Shown in pieces: positions 34,555 through 48,484 of a DNA stretch of 64,000 bases. The notes beneath the pieces are model-generated. The model ran no database searches. It had not been told where the DNA came from and was given only the letters and a program-made list of their open reading frames with translations. Made by a program: the position numbers and the translations under genes. The first letter of the stretch is position 1, and every line of letters starts with the position of its first letter. The stretch is from Cryobacterium roopkundense (GTDB lineage: Bacteria > Actinomycetota > Actinomycetes > Actinomycetales > Microbacteriaceae): contig NZ_JACHBQ010000001.1 in NCBI RefSeq assembly GCF_014200405.1, forward strand, positions 3,782,001-3,846,000, given 5' to 3'.

Positions 34555-35925
34555 ATGAGCACCTCCGATTCCGCTGCCCTTGACGTGTGGCGGCGACCCC
34601 GTCCGAGCAGACCGGAGTTCCGAACAGATCTGTGGGTCGCGCTCGTGCTCACCGGCGCCACCGCGTTGAGCGTGTCGCTGACGCGCAGCGCCGGGGTGTA
34701 CGCGGATTCGCACGTGTTGCAGGTATCGCTTTGGGTCGCCCTGATCGCTCTTCCCCTGGCGCTGCGACGTCGCTGGCCGGAGATCGTAGCCATCACGGCA
34801 TCCCTGGTGTTCGCCGGCGGCGTGATGCTCGAAACGGGGGACGCCCTGTTCTCCAATATCTGCCTCTATGTGGCCATCTACTCGGTCGGCGCGTGGAGCC
34901 GCCACAGAACCGGGGCACTCTGGGTGCGTGTCGGAATTGTGGCGGGAATGTTCGTGTGGCTCATTTCCCAACTCTTCGTCCAAGCCAACCAGATGACCAT
35001 GATGCCGGACCTCTCGCGCGAGGGATTCTTCTCGCCCTACGCCGCATTTGGGGTGCTTCAGGTCTTCATCAACATGATCTACTTCGGTGCCGCCTGGTAT
35101 TTCGGTGATTCAGCGTGGCACTCCGCGCGCACCGGCGCTGAGCTGGCCGGGGCCAACGCGGAGCTGGTCGCCGAACGCGAGCGATCTTCCGGACAGGCCC
35201 TCATCCTGGAACGCGTGCGCATTGCCCGCGAACTACATGACGTCGTCGCCCACCACGTGTCGGTGATGGGCGTCCAGGCCGGCGCTGCCCGCCGCATCCT
35301 GACCCTCGATCCGACTCAGGCGGCCGAGGCGCTGGCGAGTATTGAGCAGAGCGCGCGCAGCGCGGTGGATGAATTGCACACCATGCTCAGAACCCTGCGC
35401 ACAAACGACCCGTCCATCACTGAAATCACCAGCCGGTCGGGAAGCACGCGCGGCCTCGACCAGCTCGGCGAACTCGCTGAACAGAGTCGAACCGTCGGCG
35501 TTCCGGTGCGGCTGTCCATCGTGGGTGAAGCGCGGGCCGTCCCTGCCACGATTGGCCTGAGTATTTATCGGATCGCTCAGGAAGCCCTGACCAACACCCG
35601 CAAACATGCCGGTCCCGGCGCCAGCAGCGAGGTTCGGCTCCGCTACGAAGCGGATGCCGTAGAGCTCGAGATCACCGATGACGGTATCGGCCCCCGACGG
35701 CAGTTCGCTGCCGTCGCACCGGGCGGATCCGGCGCCAACGGCACAGGCCCGGTGGGAGGGGCGGGGGCAGGGTCTGGGGCAGGCGCGAGCGCGATTGGTC
35801 TCGGTCAGCGCGGCATGCTCGAACGAGTCGCGGCGGTTGGCGGAGTGCTGCATCTGGGCGCGAGGCCCCGTGGCGGCTACCTCGTGCGTGCCCGTTTTCC
35901 GCTCGTTCGGGTGGAAAACGTATGA
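34555..35925 (+). CDS. two-component sensor histidine kinase, NarL/DesK type (HisKA_3)
   Basis: The 456-aa membrane sensor has about six N-terminal helices within residues 25-185, a coiled-coil linker (GANAELVAERERSS), and the phospho-acceptor His228 in RIARELHDVVAHHVSVM. The ATP domain has the N-box in AQEALTNTRKHAG and the G1 box in ITDDGIGPR, then a low-complexity insert of about 30 residues rich in Gly and Ala (GGSGANGTGPVGGAGAGSG) before the G2 box LGQRGMLERVAAVGG. It phosphorylates the response regulator encoded just downstream; the two genes overlap by 4 bp. Its sensed signal is unknown. Confidence 0.9.
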   Translation: MSTSDSAALDVWRRPRPSRPEFRTDLWVALVLTGATALSVSLTRSAGVYADSHVLQVSLWVALIALPLALRRRWPEIVAITASLVFAGGVMLETGDALFSNICLYVAIYSVGAWSRHRTGALWVRVGIVAGMFVWLISQLFVQANQMTMMPDLSREGFFSPYAAFGVLQVFINMIYFGAAWYFGDSAWHSARTGAELAGANAELVAERERSSGQALILERVRIARELHDVVAHHVSVMGVQAGAARRILTLDPTQAAEALASIEQSARSAVDELHTMLRTLRTNDPSITEITSRSGSTRGLDQLGELAEQSRTVGVPVRLSIVGEARAVPATIGLSIYRIAQEALTNTRKHAGPGASSEVRLRYEADAVELEITDDGIGPRRQFAAVAPGGSGANGTGPVGGAGAGSGAGASAIGLGQRGMLERVAAVGGVLHLGARPRGGYLVRARFPLVRVENV

Positions 35926-36629
35926 GCGACCAGACGAGATCATCGAACATCCGCGTGCTCCTTGTCGACGATCAGGCGCTGGTTCGAGCCGGCTTTCGAA
36001 TCATTCTGCAGTCGGAGCCGGGGATCGTCGTGGTGGGCGAGGCTGCCGATGGCGCCGGGGCCCTCGATCTGGCCCGCTCGCTGCACCCCGACGTCATCTG
36101 CATGGACGTACAGATGCCCGGTGTCGACGGGCTCGCTGCCACCAGGTCGATCGTCGAGGATCCCTCCGTGCATTCGGCGGTACTGATCCTCACGACCTTC
36201 GACCGTGAGGACTACCTTTTTGCCGCGCTGCAGAACGGTGCGAGTGGTTTTCTGCTCAAGAATTCGACCCCCGAGGCCCTGATCCGGGCGGTGCAGGTAC
36301 TCGCTCGCGGCGATGCCCTGCTTGCACCGGACGTGACACGGCGCGTCATCGAGCGGTGTGTGAGTCCCAGGGACGCACCCACCGTCACGAGGACGTCCGA
36401 AGTGAGTGGGCTTCCTGACCTGACCGAACGCGAGTCCGAGGTGTTCGCCCTCCTCGCTCAGGGACTTGCAAATTCTGAAATTGCCGGGCAGCTCTTTCTC
36501 GGCGAGGCGACGGTGAAATCCCACGTGTCGAAAGTGCTCATGAAGCTCCAGCTTCGCGACCGAGTGCAGGCCGTTGTTTTCGCCTACGAGCACGGCATCA
36601 TCGTTCCCGGCGTGACACTCAACGATTGA
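35922..36629 (+). CDS. response regulator, NarL/LuxR family
   Basis: The 235-aa protein has a receiver domain (residues 7-125) with the phosphorylated Asp62 in CMDVQMPGVDG, and acidic residues VDDQ near the start. A LuxR-type helix-turn-helix forms the C-terminus: LTERESEVFALLAQGLANSEIA and EATVKSHVSKVLMKLQLRDR. It overlaps the kinase stop by 4 bp (ATGA). The ABC exporter genes follow 101 bp downstream on the same strand, so they are the likely regulated targets. Confidence 0.9.
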   Translation: MSDQTRSSNIRVLLVDDQALVRAGFRIILQSEPGIVVVGEAADGAGALDLARSLHPDVICMDVQMPGVDGLAATRSIVEDPSVHSAVLILTTFDREDYLFAALQNGASGFLLKNSTPEALIRAVQVLARGDALLAPDVTRRVIERCVSPRDAPTVTRTSEVSGLPDLTERESEVFALLAQGLANSEIAGQLFLGEATVKSHVSKVLMKLQLRDRVQAVVFAYEHGIIVPGVTLND

Positions 36630-36730
36630 TTGCGCTCCCCCTCTCGGCGGAGGGTGGCCTCACCCGAGCGATGGATGTGCCGGTAACAGCTGCCCGTTAG
36701 CGTGAAGATACGCACGACGAAGGGGCACAC

Positions 36731-37615
36731 ATGCTTGATATCAGAGGCGTCACAAAAAGCTACGGCACCAGGCAGGTGCTCACCGACGTGAGCTTCGTTG
36801 TCGGAGACGGACGCATGATCGGTTTCGTCGGCGCAAACGGAGCGGGAAAGACCACTACGATGCGCATCATCCTGGGCGTGTTGAGCCCGGACTCCGGCAC
36901 GGTGTTGATCGACGGGGCCCCGGTCACCGCGAGCGATCGCCGCCGGTTCGGCTACATGCCCGAAGAACGCGGTCTGTACCCGAAGATGAAGGTCGCCGAG
37001 CAGCTCGTCTACCTCGCCCGATTGCACGGCCTGTCGCCTGCCTGTGCTCGTCACAACACGGCCGCGTTGTTGGAGCAACTCGGCCTGGAAGCCCGGGCGA
37101 CCGACACCGTGGAATCGCTCTCGCTGGGCAACCAACAGCGGGCCCAGATCGCTGCCGCGCTGGTGCACGATCCCGAATTCCTCGTGCTCGACGAGCCGTT
37201 CTCCGGGCTGGACCCGCTGGCCGTGGAAGTCGTGATGAGCGTTCTCGCCGGGTACGCTGCCCAGGGCGCGCCCGTGCTTTTCTCGTCCCACCAGCTGGAC
37301 ATCGTCGAACGTCTCTGTGACGACCTCGTGATCATCGCCGACGGCGAGGTTCGCGCCGCCGGCTCCCGGGATAGCCTGCGGGAGCAGCACAGCAGTGCCC
37401 GATTTGAGATCCGGACGGCGGGCGACACGGGCTGGATCCGGGACGTTCCCGGCATCACCGTGCTCGACTTCGATGGCGACTACGCGCTGTTCGAATCAGA
37501 CGCGGATGCCGCCAGCCAGGACGTGCTGCACCGTGCGGTCAGGCTCGGAACGGTGCACACCTTCAGCCAGCAACGCCCCACCCTTGCCACGATCTTCAAG
37601 GAGGTCATCTCGTGA
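36731..37615 (+). CDS. ABC exporter ATP-binding protein, NatA-like (first copy)
   Basis: The 294-aa ATPase has Walker A GANGAGKTTT, signature SLGNQQRAQ, Walker B FLVLDEPFSGLDP and switch SSHQLDIVE. A 75-residue C-terminal domain follows the core. The EERGLYPKMKVAEQLVYLA block is typical of NatA-type ATPases (Na+ or drug/lantibiotic efflux). It lies 101 bp after the two-component operon. Its stop overlaps the permease start (GTG 37612) by 4 bp. A close paralogue is at 38800-39684. Confidence 0.9.
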   Translation: MLDIRGVTKSYGTRQVLTDVSFVVGDGRMIGFVGANGAGKTTTMRIILGVLSPDSGTVLIDGAPVTASDRRRFGYMPEERGLYPKMKVAEQLVYLARLHGLSPACARHNTAALLEQLGLEARATDTVESLSLGNQQRAQIAAALVHDPEFLVLDEPFSGLDPLAVEVVMSVLAGYAAQGAPVLFSSHQLDIVERLCDDLVIIADGEVRAAGSRDSLREQHSSARFEIRTAGDTGWIRDVPGITVLDFDGDYALFESDADAASQDVLHRAVRLGTVHTFSQQRPTLATIFKEVIS

Positions 37616-38724
37616 GCAGCATCACCCGCCCGGTGCACACCGCGCCCACCTTCGCCCAGAGCGTCTGGCTGGTTTCGAATCGTGAAATCACCGCCCGACT
37701 GCGCACCAAGTCCTTCCTGATCTCTACGGGAATCCTCCTGCTCATCTCCCTCGCGTCGGTCGTCGTCGGCAGCATCGTCAGCCAAAACGAGAACCTGACC
37801 ACGGTCGCCGTCGTCGGGAGCGCCATGAGCGTCGTCGATGAAACGGCCGCCTTCGACATTATCGAGGCCGACACCACGGCCGAGGCCAAGGCTCTCCTGC
37901 GCGACGGGACCGTAGAGGCGGCCGTCGTGCCGTCCACGACCGCGGATTCCCTCCTCGACATCTCGGTCATCGCCTTGGAATCTGCGCCCAGCGATGTCGT
38001 GGGCTCTCTCAGTGTGACCCCGGACGTGGATATCCTGGAACCCGCTTCTCAGGACGGCTTCCTGGCCTATCTTGTCGCCATCGCCTTCGGCGTGATCTTT
38101 CTCATGTCCGCCACGACCTTCGGCGCCACTATCGCGCAGAGCGTCGTCGAGGAGAAGCAGACGCGCATCGTCGAGATTCTCATGTCCACGATCTCGGTGC
38201 GGGCGCTCCTCGCCGGCAAGGTGCTCGGGAACAGCCTCATGGTCTTCGGCCAGATCGTGTCGATCGGACTGCTGGTGTCCATCGGGCTGGCCGTGACCGG
38301 CCAACGCGTGCTGTTGGCCGATGTCGGCCCAGCCATCGGCTGGTTCGCCGTGTTCTTCGCCTTCGGCTTCGTGCTGCTGGCCGCACTCTATGCCGCCACC
38401 GCATCGCTGGTATCCCGGCAGGAAGACGTGGCGTCGGCAACCTCGCCGGTGCTGTTCCTGGTGATGATTCCGTATTTCCTGGTCGTGTTCTTCAATGACA
38501 ACCCACTCGTGCTGGCCATCATGTCCTACGTACCCTTCTCCGCCCCGGTCGGCATGCCGGTGCGCATCTTCCTGGGGGACGCCCAATGGTGGGAGCCGGT
38601 GCTCTCCCTCATTGTGCTCATCCTCTCCACGTTCGTCGTGATCCTCCTCGGCTCCCGCATCTACTCGAATGCGCTGCTCCGCATGGGTGTTCGTGTGCCG
38701 CTCCGTGAGGCGCTCCACAAGTAG
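37612..38724 (+). CDS. ABC exporter permease, NatB-like (first copy)
   Basis: The 370-aa membrane subunit has one helix near residue 40 (SFLISTGILLLISLASVVVG), a soluble exterior domain of about 120 residues, then five helices. The inner loop EEKQTRIVEILMSTISVRALLAGKVLGNS is the family signature that contacts the ATPase. The GTG start at 37612 overlaps the ATPase stop. Residues 5-25 (PVHTAPTFAQSVWLVSNREI) repeat almost unchanged in the second copy at 39681. It ends 75 bp before the next ATPase gene. Confidence 0.88.
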   Translation: MSSITRPVHTAPTFAQSVWLVSNREITARLRTKSFLISTGILLLISLASVVVGSIVSQNENLTTVAVVGSAMSVVDETAAFDIIEADTTAEAKALLRDGTVEAAVVPSTTADSLLDISVIALESAPSDVVGSLSVTPDVDILEPASQDGFLAYLVAIAFGVIFLMSATTFGATIAQSVVEEKQTRIVEILMSTISVRALLAGKVLGNSLMVFGQIVSIGLLVSIGLAVTGQRVLLADVGPAIGWFAVFFAFGFVLLAALYAATASLVSRQEDVASATSPVLFLVMIPYFLVVFFNDNPLVLAIMSYVPFSAPVGMPVRIFLGDAQWWEPVLSLIVLILSTFVVILLGSRIYSNALLRMGVRVPLREALHK

Positions 38725-38799
38725 GGACACGGGCGTCGGGGCACCCCCAACGGTCGCCCGGTGACTACCCTGTAGAACACGGTCAACGAAAAGGTGGGC

Positions 38800-39684
38800 A
38801 TGCTCGACATCAGGGGCGTCAACAAACGCTACGGCAGCAAGCCCGTGCTCACCGACGTGAGCTTCACGGTGGCAGCCGGACGCATGACCGGCTTCGTGGG
38901 CGCGAACGGCGCGGGCAAGACCACGACCATGCGCATCATCCTCGGTGTGCTCACTCCGGATTCCGGCACGGTACTCATCGACGGCACGCCGGTCGCCCCG
39001 AGCGACCGGCGCCGCTTCGGCTATATGCCTGAGGAACGCGGCCTGTACCCGAAGATGAAAATCGGCGAGCAGCTCGTGTACCTGGCGCGCCTGCACGGGC
39101 TCGATCGGACATCCGCTCGCCGCAACACCGACGATCTGCTCGAACGCCTCGGCCTCTCCGAACGGGCCGGCGACCTCGTGGAAGCGCTTTCTCTCGGCAA
39201 TCAGCAACGCGCGCAGATCGCGGCTGCGCTCGTGCACGACCCCGAATTTCTGGTGCTCGACGAGCCATTCTCAGGCCTCGACCCGATCGCGGTCGAGACC
39301 GTGATGGGCGTGCTCACCGACTACGCCGCCGGAGGCGCTCCCGTGCTCTTCTCCTCGCACCAGCTCGACATCGTCGAGCGGCTCTGTGACGACCTCGTGA
39401 TCATCGCGGAGGGCCAGATTCGAGCCAGCGGGCCGCGGGAACAGCTACGTGAGCAGTACAGCAGCCCCCGCTTCGAGATCCTCGCGCCAGGAGACATCGG
39501 GTGGATCCGAACCCTGCCCGGCATCACCCTCATCGACACGGCATCGGGCCGCGCTGTCTTCGAGGCCGAAACGGATGCCGCCAGCCAGTCGGTTCTCCGC
39601 CACGCCCTCGACCGTGGCGCGGTCAGTTCGTTCAGCCAGCAGCGACCCGGCCTCGCCACGATCTTCAAGGAGGTCGTGCAGTGA
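38800..39684 (+). CDS. ABC exporter ATP-binding protein, NatA-like (second copy)
   Basis: The 294-aa ATPase is a close paralogue of 36731-37615: the first 20 residues differ at five positions only, and Walker A (GANGAGKTTT), signature (SLGNQQRAQ) and Walker B (FLVLDEPFSGLDP) are the same. The ATG at 38800 matches the other copy; a GTG at 38794 could add two residues. It is followed by its own permease (39681, 4-bp overlap). It probably gained its own promoter in the 75-bp spacer. The two transporters may have different substrates. Confidence 0.9.
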   Translation: MLDIRGVNKRYGSKPVLTDVSFTVAAGRMTGFVGANGAGKTTTMRIILGVLTPDSGTVLIDGTPVAPSDRRRFGYMPEERGLYPKMKIGEQLVYLARLHGLDRTSARRNTDDLLERLGLSERAGDLVEALSLGNQQRAQIAAALVHDPEFLVLDEPFSGLDPIAVETVMGVLTDYAAGGAPVLFSSHQLDIVERLCDDLVIIAEGQIRASGPREQLREQYSSPRFEILAPGDIGWIRTLPGITLIDTASGRAVFEAETDAASQSVLRHALDRGAVSSFSQQRPGLATIFKEVVQ

Positions 39685-40790
39685 GCACGAATCGTCCCCT
39701 GCATACAGCCCCAACTTTCGGTCAGAGCGTGCGACTTGTCTCCAACCGGGAGATTGTGGCGCGGCTCCGCAGCAAGTCCTTCCTCATCTCCACCGCCATC
39801 CTGCTGCTGATCTCGGTGGCCTCAGTTGTCGTTGGCGGAATCGCCGCCCAGAACACGAGCGTGCCGCGCGTCGCCGTCGTGGGCTACGTAGGGCAAAACG
39901 TTGAGCAGATCAAGGCGTTTGACCTCGTGCAGGCCGACAACATGACGGACGCGGAGGGACTCGTGCGCGACGGCACTGTCGTGGCCGCGGTCGTACCCGC
40001 ACCCGCGGACGCCTCGCCCCTCGGCGTGGCCGTGATCGCTCTCAGTGAGCCGCCCGCCGCGGTGATGAATGCGCTAAGCGTGAGCCCTGAGCTCCGCCTG
40101 CTCGAACCGCCCACCCGCGACAACAGCCTCGCGTATCTCGTGGCCCTCGGCTTCGGGCTCGTGTTTCTGATGTCCTCCATCACCTTCGGCTCCACAATCG
40201 CCCAGAGCGTCGTGGAAGAGAAGCAGACCCGGATCGTCGAGATCCTCATGTCCACCATCTCCGTGCGCGCCCTCCTGGCCGGCAAGGTGCTCGGCAACAG
40301 CATCATGGCCTTCGCGCAGATCATTGCCATCGGCCTCTTGGTGTCCGTGGGCATGGCTGTCACGGGGCAGACCAGCCTCCTCGCGGGCGTCGGGCCGGCC
40401 ATCGTCTGGTTCGCGGTCTTCTTCGCGTTCGGGTTCGTGCTGCTGGCCGCACTCTACGCGGCCACCGCGTCCCTAGTGTCGCGGCAGGAAGACGTGGGCT
40501 CGGCCACCTCCCCGGTGATGATCCTCATCATGATCCCGTACTTCCTGGTGATCTTCTTCAACGACAACCCCACGGTGCTCGCCGTCATGTCGTATATCCC
40601 GTTCTCCGCACCGGTGGGCATGCCGATGCGCATCTTCCTCGGGTCCGCCGCCTGGTGGGAGCCGCTGCTGTCCCTAATGGTCCTGCTGGCCACCACGGCT
40701 GCGGTCATAGCGCTGGGCTCGCGTATCTACGCGAACGCGCTCCTGCGCATGGGGGCGCGCGTGCCGCTCCGCGAGGCACTCCGCAAGTAG
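39681..40790 (+). CDS. ABC exporter permease, NatB-like (second copy)
   Basis: This 369-aa membrane subunit starts at GTG 39681, overlapping the ATPase by 4 bp. It has the same plan as the copy at 37612: a first helix (FLISTAILLLISVASVVVGG), an exterior domain, and five later helices around EEKQTRIVEILMSTISVRALLAG. The exterior domain has diverged most between the copies, fitting different ligands. It ends in the hairpin at 40807-40836, which lies between it and the convergent rrn operon. Confidence 0.88.
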   Translation: MSTNRPLHTAPTFGQSVRLVSNREIVARLRSKSFLISTAILLLISVASVVVGGIAAQNTSVPRVAVVGYVGQNVEQIKAFDLVQADNMTDAEGLVRDGTVVAAVVPAPADASPLGVAVIALSEPPAAVMNALSVSPELRLLEPPTRDNSLAYLVALGFGLVFLMSSITFGSTIAQSVVEEKQTRIVEILMSTISVRALLAGKVLGNSIMAFAQIIAIGLLVSVGMAVTGQTSLLAGVGPAIVWFAVFFAFGFVLLAALYAATASLVSRQEDVGSATSPVMILIMIPYFLVIFFNDNPTVLAVMSYIPFSAPVGMPMRIFLGSAAWWEPLLSLMVLLATTAAVIALGSRIYANALLRMGARVPLREALRK

Positions 40791-40806
40791 CTCCGCTCCT
40801 TAACGA

Positions 40807-40836
40807 GGTAAGGCCACCCCGTGGGGTGGCCTTACC
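40807..40836. terminator. bidirectional terminator between the ABC operon and the rrn operon
   Basis: GGTAAGGCCACCCC and GGGGTGGCCTTACC pair as a 14-bp perfect stem with a 2-base loop, right after the permease stop and just beyond the second 5S gene on the other strand. It can end transcription from both sides. Confidence 0.9.
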
Positions 40837-40851
40837 TGTCTTGCTAAGCGA

Positions 40852-40971
40852 AGTCCGGCGGTGTCTTACTCTCCCACAGGGTCCCCCCTGCAGTACCATC
40901 AGCGCAAAGAGTCTTAGCTTCCGGGTTCGGAATGTGACCGGGCGTTTCCCTCTTGCTATAGCCGCCGAAAC
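40852..40971 (-). rRNA. rrf: 5S rRNA, distal (second) copy
   Basis: About 120 nt, read on the minus strand: starts GTTTCGGCGGC and contains CCCGGTCACATTCCGAACCC and the end GCCGCCGGACT-like segment. It differs from the copy at 41123-41242 at two positions inside the matching region (a G/A and a C/T). It lies 151 bp downstream of the first copy and is followed by the hairpin at 40807-40836. Confidence 0.9.
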
Positions 40972-41078
40972 ACCTGTGCGACGCCGGTGCGTCAAGTCTT
41001 CCGAACAGTCCATGCTTCGTGTTTCTAGGATACAACACCGCAGCGCTCCAGGAGACCAGCGGTAGGGGGGTTAACGCA

Positions 41079-41107
41079 GGAAAGCCACCCCGTGGGGTGG
41101 CTTTCTG
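41079..41107. terminator. terminator-like hairpin between the two 5S genes
   Basis: The arms GGAAAGCCACCCC and GGGGTGGCTTTC with a GT loop give a stem of 12 bp. The core CCACCCC-GT-GGGGTGG is identical to that of the hairpin at 40807-40836, so the 5S-plus-hairpin unit looks duplicated. Confidence 0.8.
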
Positions 41108-41122
41108 CTTGTTTCTAAGTTA

Positions 41123-41242
41123 AGTCCGGCGGTGTCCTACTCTCCCACAGGGTCCCCCCTGCAGTACCATCGGCGCAAAGAGTCTTAGCTTCCGGGTTCG
41201 GAATGTGACCGGGCGTTTCCCTCTTGCTATAGCCGCCGAAAC
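41123..41242 (-). rRNA. rrf: 5S rRNA, proximal copy
   Basis: About 120 nt on the minus strand, starting GTTTCGGCGGCTATAGC and ending at the GCCGGACT segment, with the conserved AACCCGGAAGCTAAG block. It follows the 23S gene by about 125 bp, the usual place. Confidence 0.95.
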
Positions 41243-41369
41243 ATCTTTCGATGGTTCGAACAAACTTATACAAATGTATATTCAGTTCATATGAACTGTG
41301 TTGTTGTTCTCGACCGTACATCGAGAACCACATAGTGGACGCATAGCAGCTTCTTCAAACTGAGTGTTA

Positions 41370-46468
<5,099 letters not shown>

Positions 46469-46800
46469 TTGAATAGCTCCCGAATCCATATAAATACAAA
46501 CACGGTGCCCATCTAGTGCAATAACCAGCCGGAATAGGCCAAGAAACTGCAAGTTTGAAACTGACAGAACAAATCATTACTGACTTGCTTTGTTTGTTTG
46601 CGTGATCGAAACCACGACTTTCAATTGTTATTCCAAAGGAATCTCATTGGCTGCTACCCGCTAGAAACGGGACCACAACCACGAGGTTTTTTGGCATTTG
46701 ACATTGTGCACGCTGTTGAGTTCTCAAGGATCGGACGCACCCAGCCGCCGGCCACACAGACCATTGCACTGAAGCACTTCACTTGTTTCGTGTAGCCCCA
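46469..46800 (-). promoter_or_regulatory. rrn leader with box A-like antitermination element
   Basis: The minus-strand CTTGAGAACTCAACAGCG at 46711-46728 is the typical actinobacterial leader motif, also seen in the spacer (44620-44635). The rrn promoters should lie around 46800-46950, but no single -35/-10 pair is clear enough to place. Confidence 0.7.
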
Positions 46801-47054
46801 CCCACACCCAAAGGCCTGGAATGAAACTTCATCAAGCCAAACACACCTGCAAAGCAGAAGATTTAGACTTGGGATTGGTCCCGCATGAGGCCGAAAAGCT
46901 AAGCAGCTTTCCGCACCTGTGGGGTGACTTAGATGACATTACGGCCAATCCCCCCACCACGCAAATCAGCCCCCCTTTTCCCCACATCCCGGGCGCGTCG
47001 CCCCGCCCCACGGCAGCAACCAACGGCCGCGGGCGTGGCGAGACCGGGTCACGA

Positions 47055-47101
47055 GGTCTCGACCGGTGCTTCGTCGAGAGATTGGCTCGCGGGGTCTCGA
47101 C
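47055..47101. repeat. GGTCTCGAC direct repeats upstream of the rrn operon
   Basis: The 9-bp word GGTCTCGAC occurs at 47055-47063, 47093-47101 and again at 47357-47365, within a GC-rich non-coding area (46801-47413) that also holds hairpin arms GCGGGCC/GGCCCGC at 47106-47126. The function is unknown; such words recur in Microbacteriaceae intergenic DNA as far as I recall. Confidence 0.7.
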
Positions 47102-47234
47102 GGGCGCGGGCCAAAAGCGGGCCCGCTGCGCGACCAACGGGAAGGGGTGCGAGCGGGCGTGCCGAGATCGGGTCACGCTGGCGGGTCGAAACCAGCGCGG
47201 GGGCGGGGTGTTCGCGGGGTGTCGAGTTATGAGC

Positions 47235-47281
47235 TTTCTCAGGCAGGGGCCGAGCGCCCCATCCGGCCCCTGCCTGAGAAA
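47235..47281. terminator. 18-bp perfect hairpin
   Basis: TTTCTCAGGCAGGGGCCG (47235-47252) and CGGCCCCTGCCTGAGAAA (47264-47281) pair exactly around an 11-base loop. Its A/T-rich bases at both ends fit a bidirectional terminator or an interspersed palindromic repeat, but no gene ends nearby. Confidence 0.75.
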
Positions 47282-47359
47282 CCTTATTGTTTGAGCTGAG
47301 GAGCGGACACCCCGCCCCCACGCGACCCACAAGAGAAGTGTCCGCTGGAAGCGGAGGGT

Positions 47360-47386
47360 CTCGACCTGCTCGACCTGCTCGACCTG
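47360..47386 (+). repeat. three tandem copies of CTCGACCTG
   Basis: The 9-bp unit CTCGACCTG is repeated three times, ending 27 bp before the threonine aldolase start. It shares its first part with the GGTCTCGAC word. Confidence 0.9.
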
Positions 47387-47413
47387 CAAGTGAGGGTGCG
47401 GGACAATAGGGGG

Positions 47414-48484
47414 GTGACCCAACTCCATGATTTGAACCTGCGCGGTTTCGCCTCTGACAACTACTCCGGCATTCACCCCGAGATACTCGAGGCGATCACG
47501 AATGCCAACGGGGCGCATCAGGTGGCCTACGGCGAAGACGTTTATACGGCTCGCCTGCAAGAGGTGTTCGTCGAACAGTTCGGCGAGGGCGTCGAGGCAT
47601 TCCCGGTGTTCAACGGAACCGGCGCCAACGTGATCGGCCTCCAGTCGATGCTTCCGCGCTGGGGCGCGGTCATCTGCACGGCCAACGCGCACATCCACAT
47701 CGACGAGGGCGGCGCCCCGGAATACGTCGGCGGCTTCAAGCTGCTGCCTGTCGCCACACTCGACGGCAAGCTCACCCCCGACCTCATCGATCAGGAGGCG
47801 TGGGGCTGGGGCGACGAGCACCGCGCGCAGCCGCTCGTCGTGTCGATCACTCAGAGCACCGAACTCGGTACCGCCTATACGGTGGACGAGGTTCGCGCCA
47901 TTGCCGACCATGCCCACAAGAACGGCATGACGCTGCACATGGACGGCGCTCGCATCTCCAACGCCGCCGCTACCCTCGGCGTTCCGTTGCGCGCGTTCAC
48001 CCGCGACGCCGGCGTCGACGTGCTCAGCTTCGGCGGCACCAAGAACGGCATGATGCTCGGCGAGTGCATCGTGGTGCTCAACCCCGCGGCATCCACCGGC
48101 TTGAAATACCTGCGCAAGACCAACATGCAGCTGTCCTCCAAGATGCGCTTCATCTCGGCGCAGTTCATTGCACTGCTGAGCGACGACCTGTGGTTGCGCA
48201 ACGCGAGCCACGCCAACGCCATGGCGCACCGGCTGCGCGACGCCCTCGAGCAGGGGGTAGCGGATGGCTCGGTGCCGAATATCGCGTTCACCCAGGCCAC
48301 GCAGGCCAACGCGATCTTCGCCCGACTGCCGCTCGGGGTGGCCGACCGACTGCGCGAGAGCTTCCGTTTCTACGACTGGGACGCCCACACTGGCGAGGTG
48401 CGCTGGATGTGCGGTTTCGATACGACCGAAGCGGATGTCGACGCGTTCGTCGCCGCTCTCAAGCGTGAGCTCGTGGCCTCGTGA
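47414..48484 (+). CDS. threonine aldolase (beta-eliminating lyase family)
   Basis: This 356-aa PLP enzyme splits L-threonine/allo-threonine to glycine and acetaldehyde. The start region reads LRGFASDNYSGIHPEILEAI, the PLP-binding Lys is Lys210 in SFGGTKNGMMLGE, and HMDGARISNAAATLG holds the cofactor Asp. The GTG at 47414 gives the family-typical start MTQLHDLNLRGFAS. A -10-like GACAAT sits 6 bases upstream, so the mRNA may be leaderless. A GTG at 47390 is the alternative. The 4-bp overlap with the ligase gene suggests co-translation. Confidence 0.88.
   Translation: MTQLHDLNLRGFASDNYSGIHPEILEAITNANGAHQVAYGEDVYTARLQEVFVEQFGEGVEAFPVFNGTGANVIGLQSMLPRWGAVICTANAHIHIDEGGAPEYVGGFKLLPVATLDGKLTPDLIDQEAWGWGDEHRAQPLVVSITQSTELGTAYTVDEVRAIADHAHKNGMTLHMDGARISNAAATLGVPLRAFTRDAGVDVLSFGGTKNGMMLGECIVVLNPAASTGLKYLRKTNMQLSSKMRFISAQFIALLSDDLWLRNASHANAMAHRLRDALEQGVADGSVPNIAFTQATQANAIFARLPLGVADRLRESFRFYDWDAHTGEVRWMCGFDTTEADVDAFVAALKRELVAS

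Noticed and set aside
37480..39237. 585-codon open frame on the minus strand across the ABC genes
   Set aside because: It is antisense to clear ABC genes. The product is His/Glu/Asp-rich without any fold, as high-GC antisense frames often are.
46832..48388. 518-codon minus frame over threonine aldolase and the non-coding repeats
   Set aside because: It is antisense to a real PLP enzyme and runs into repeats; no domain is visible.
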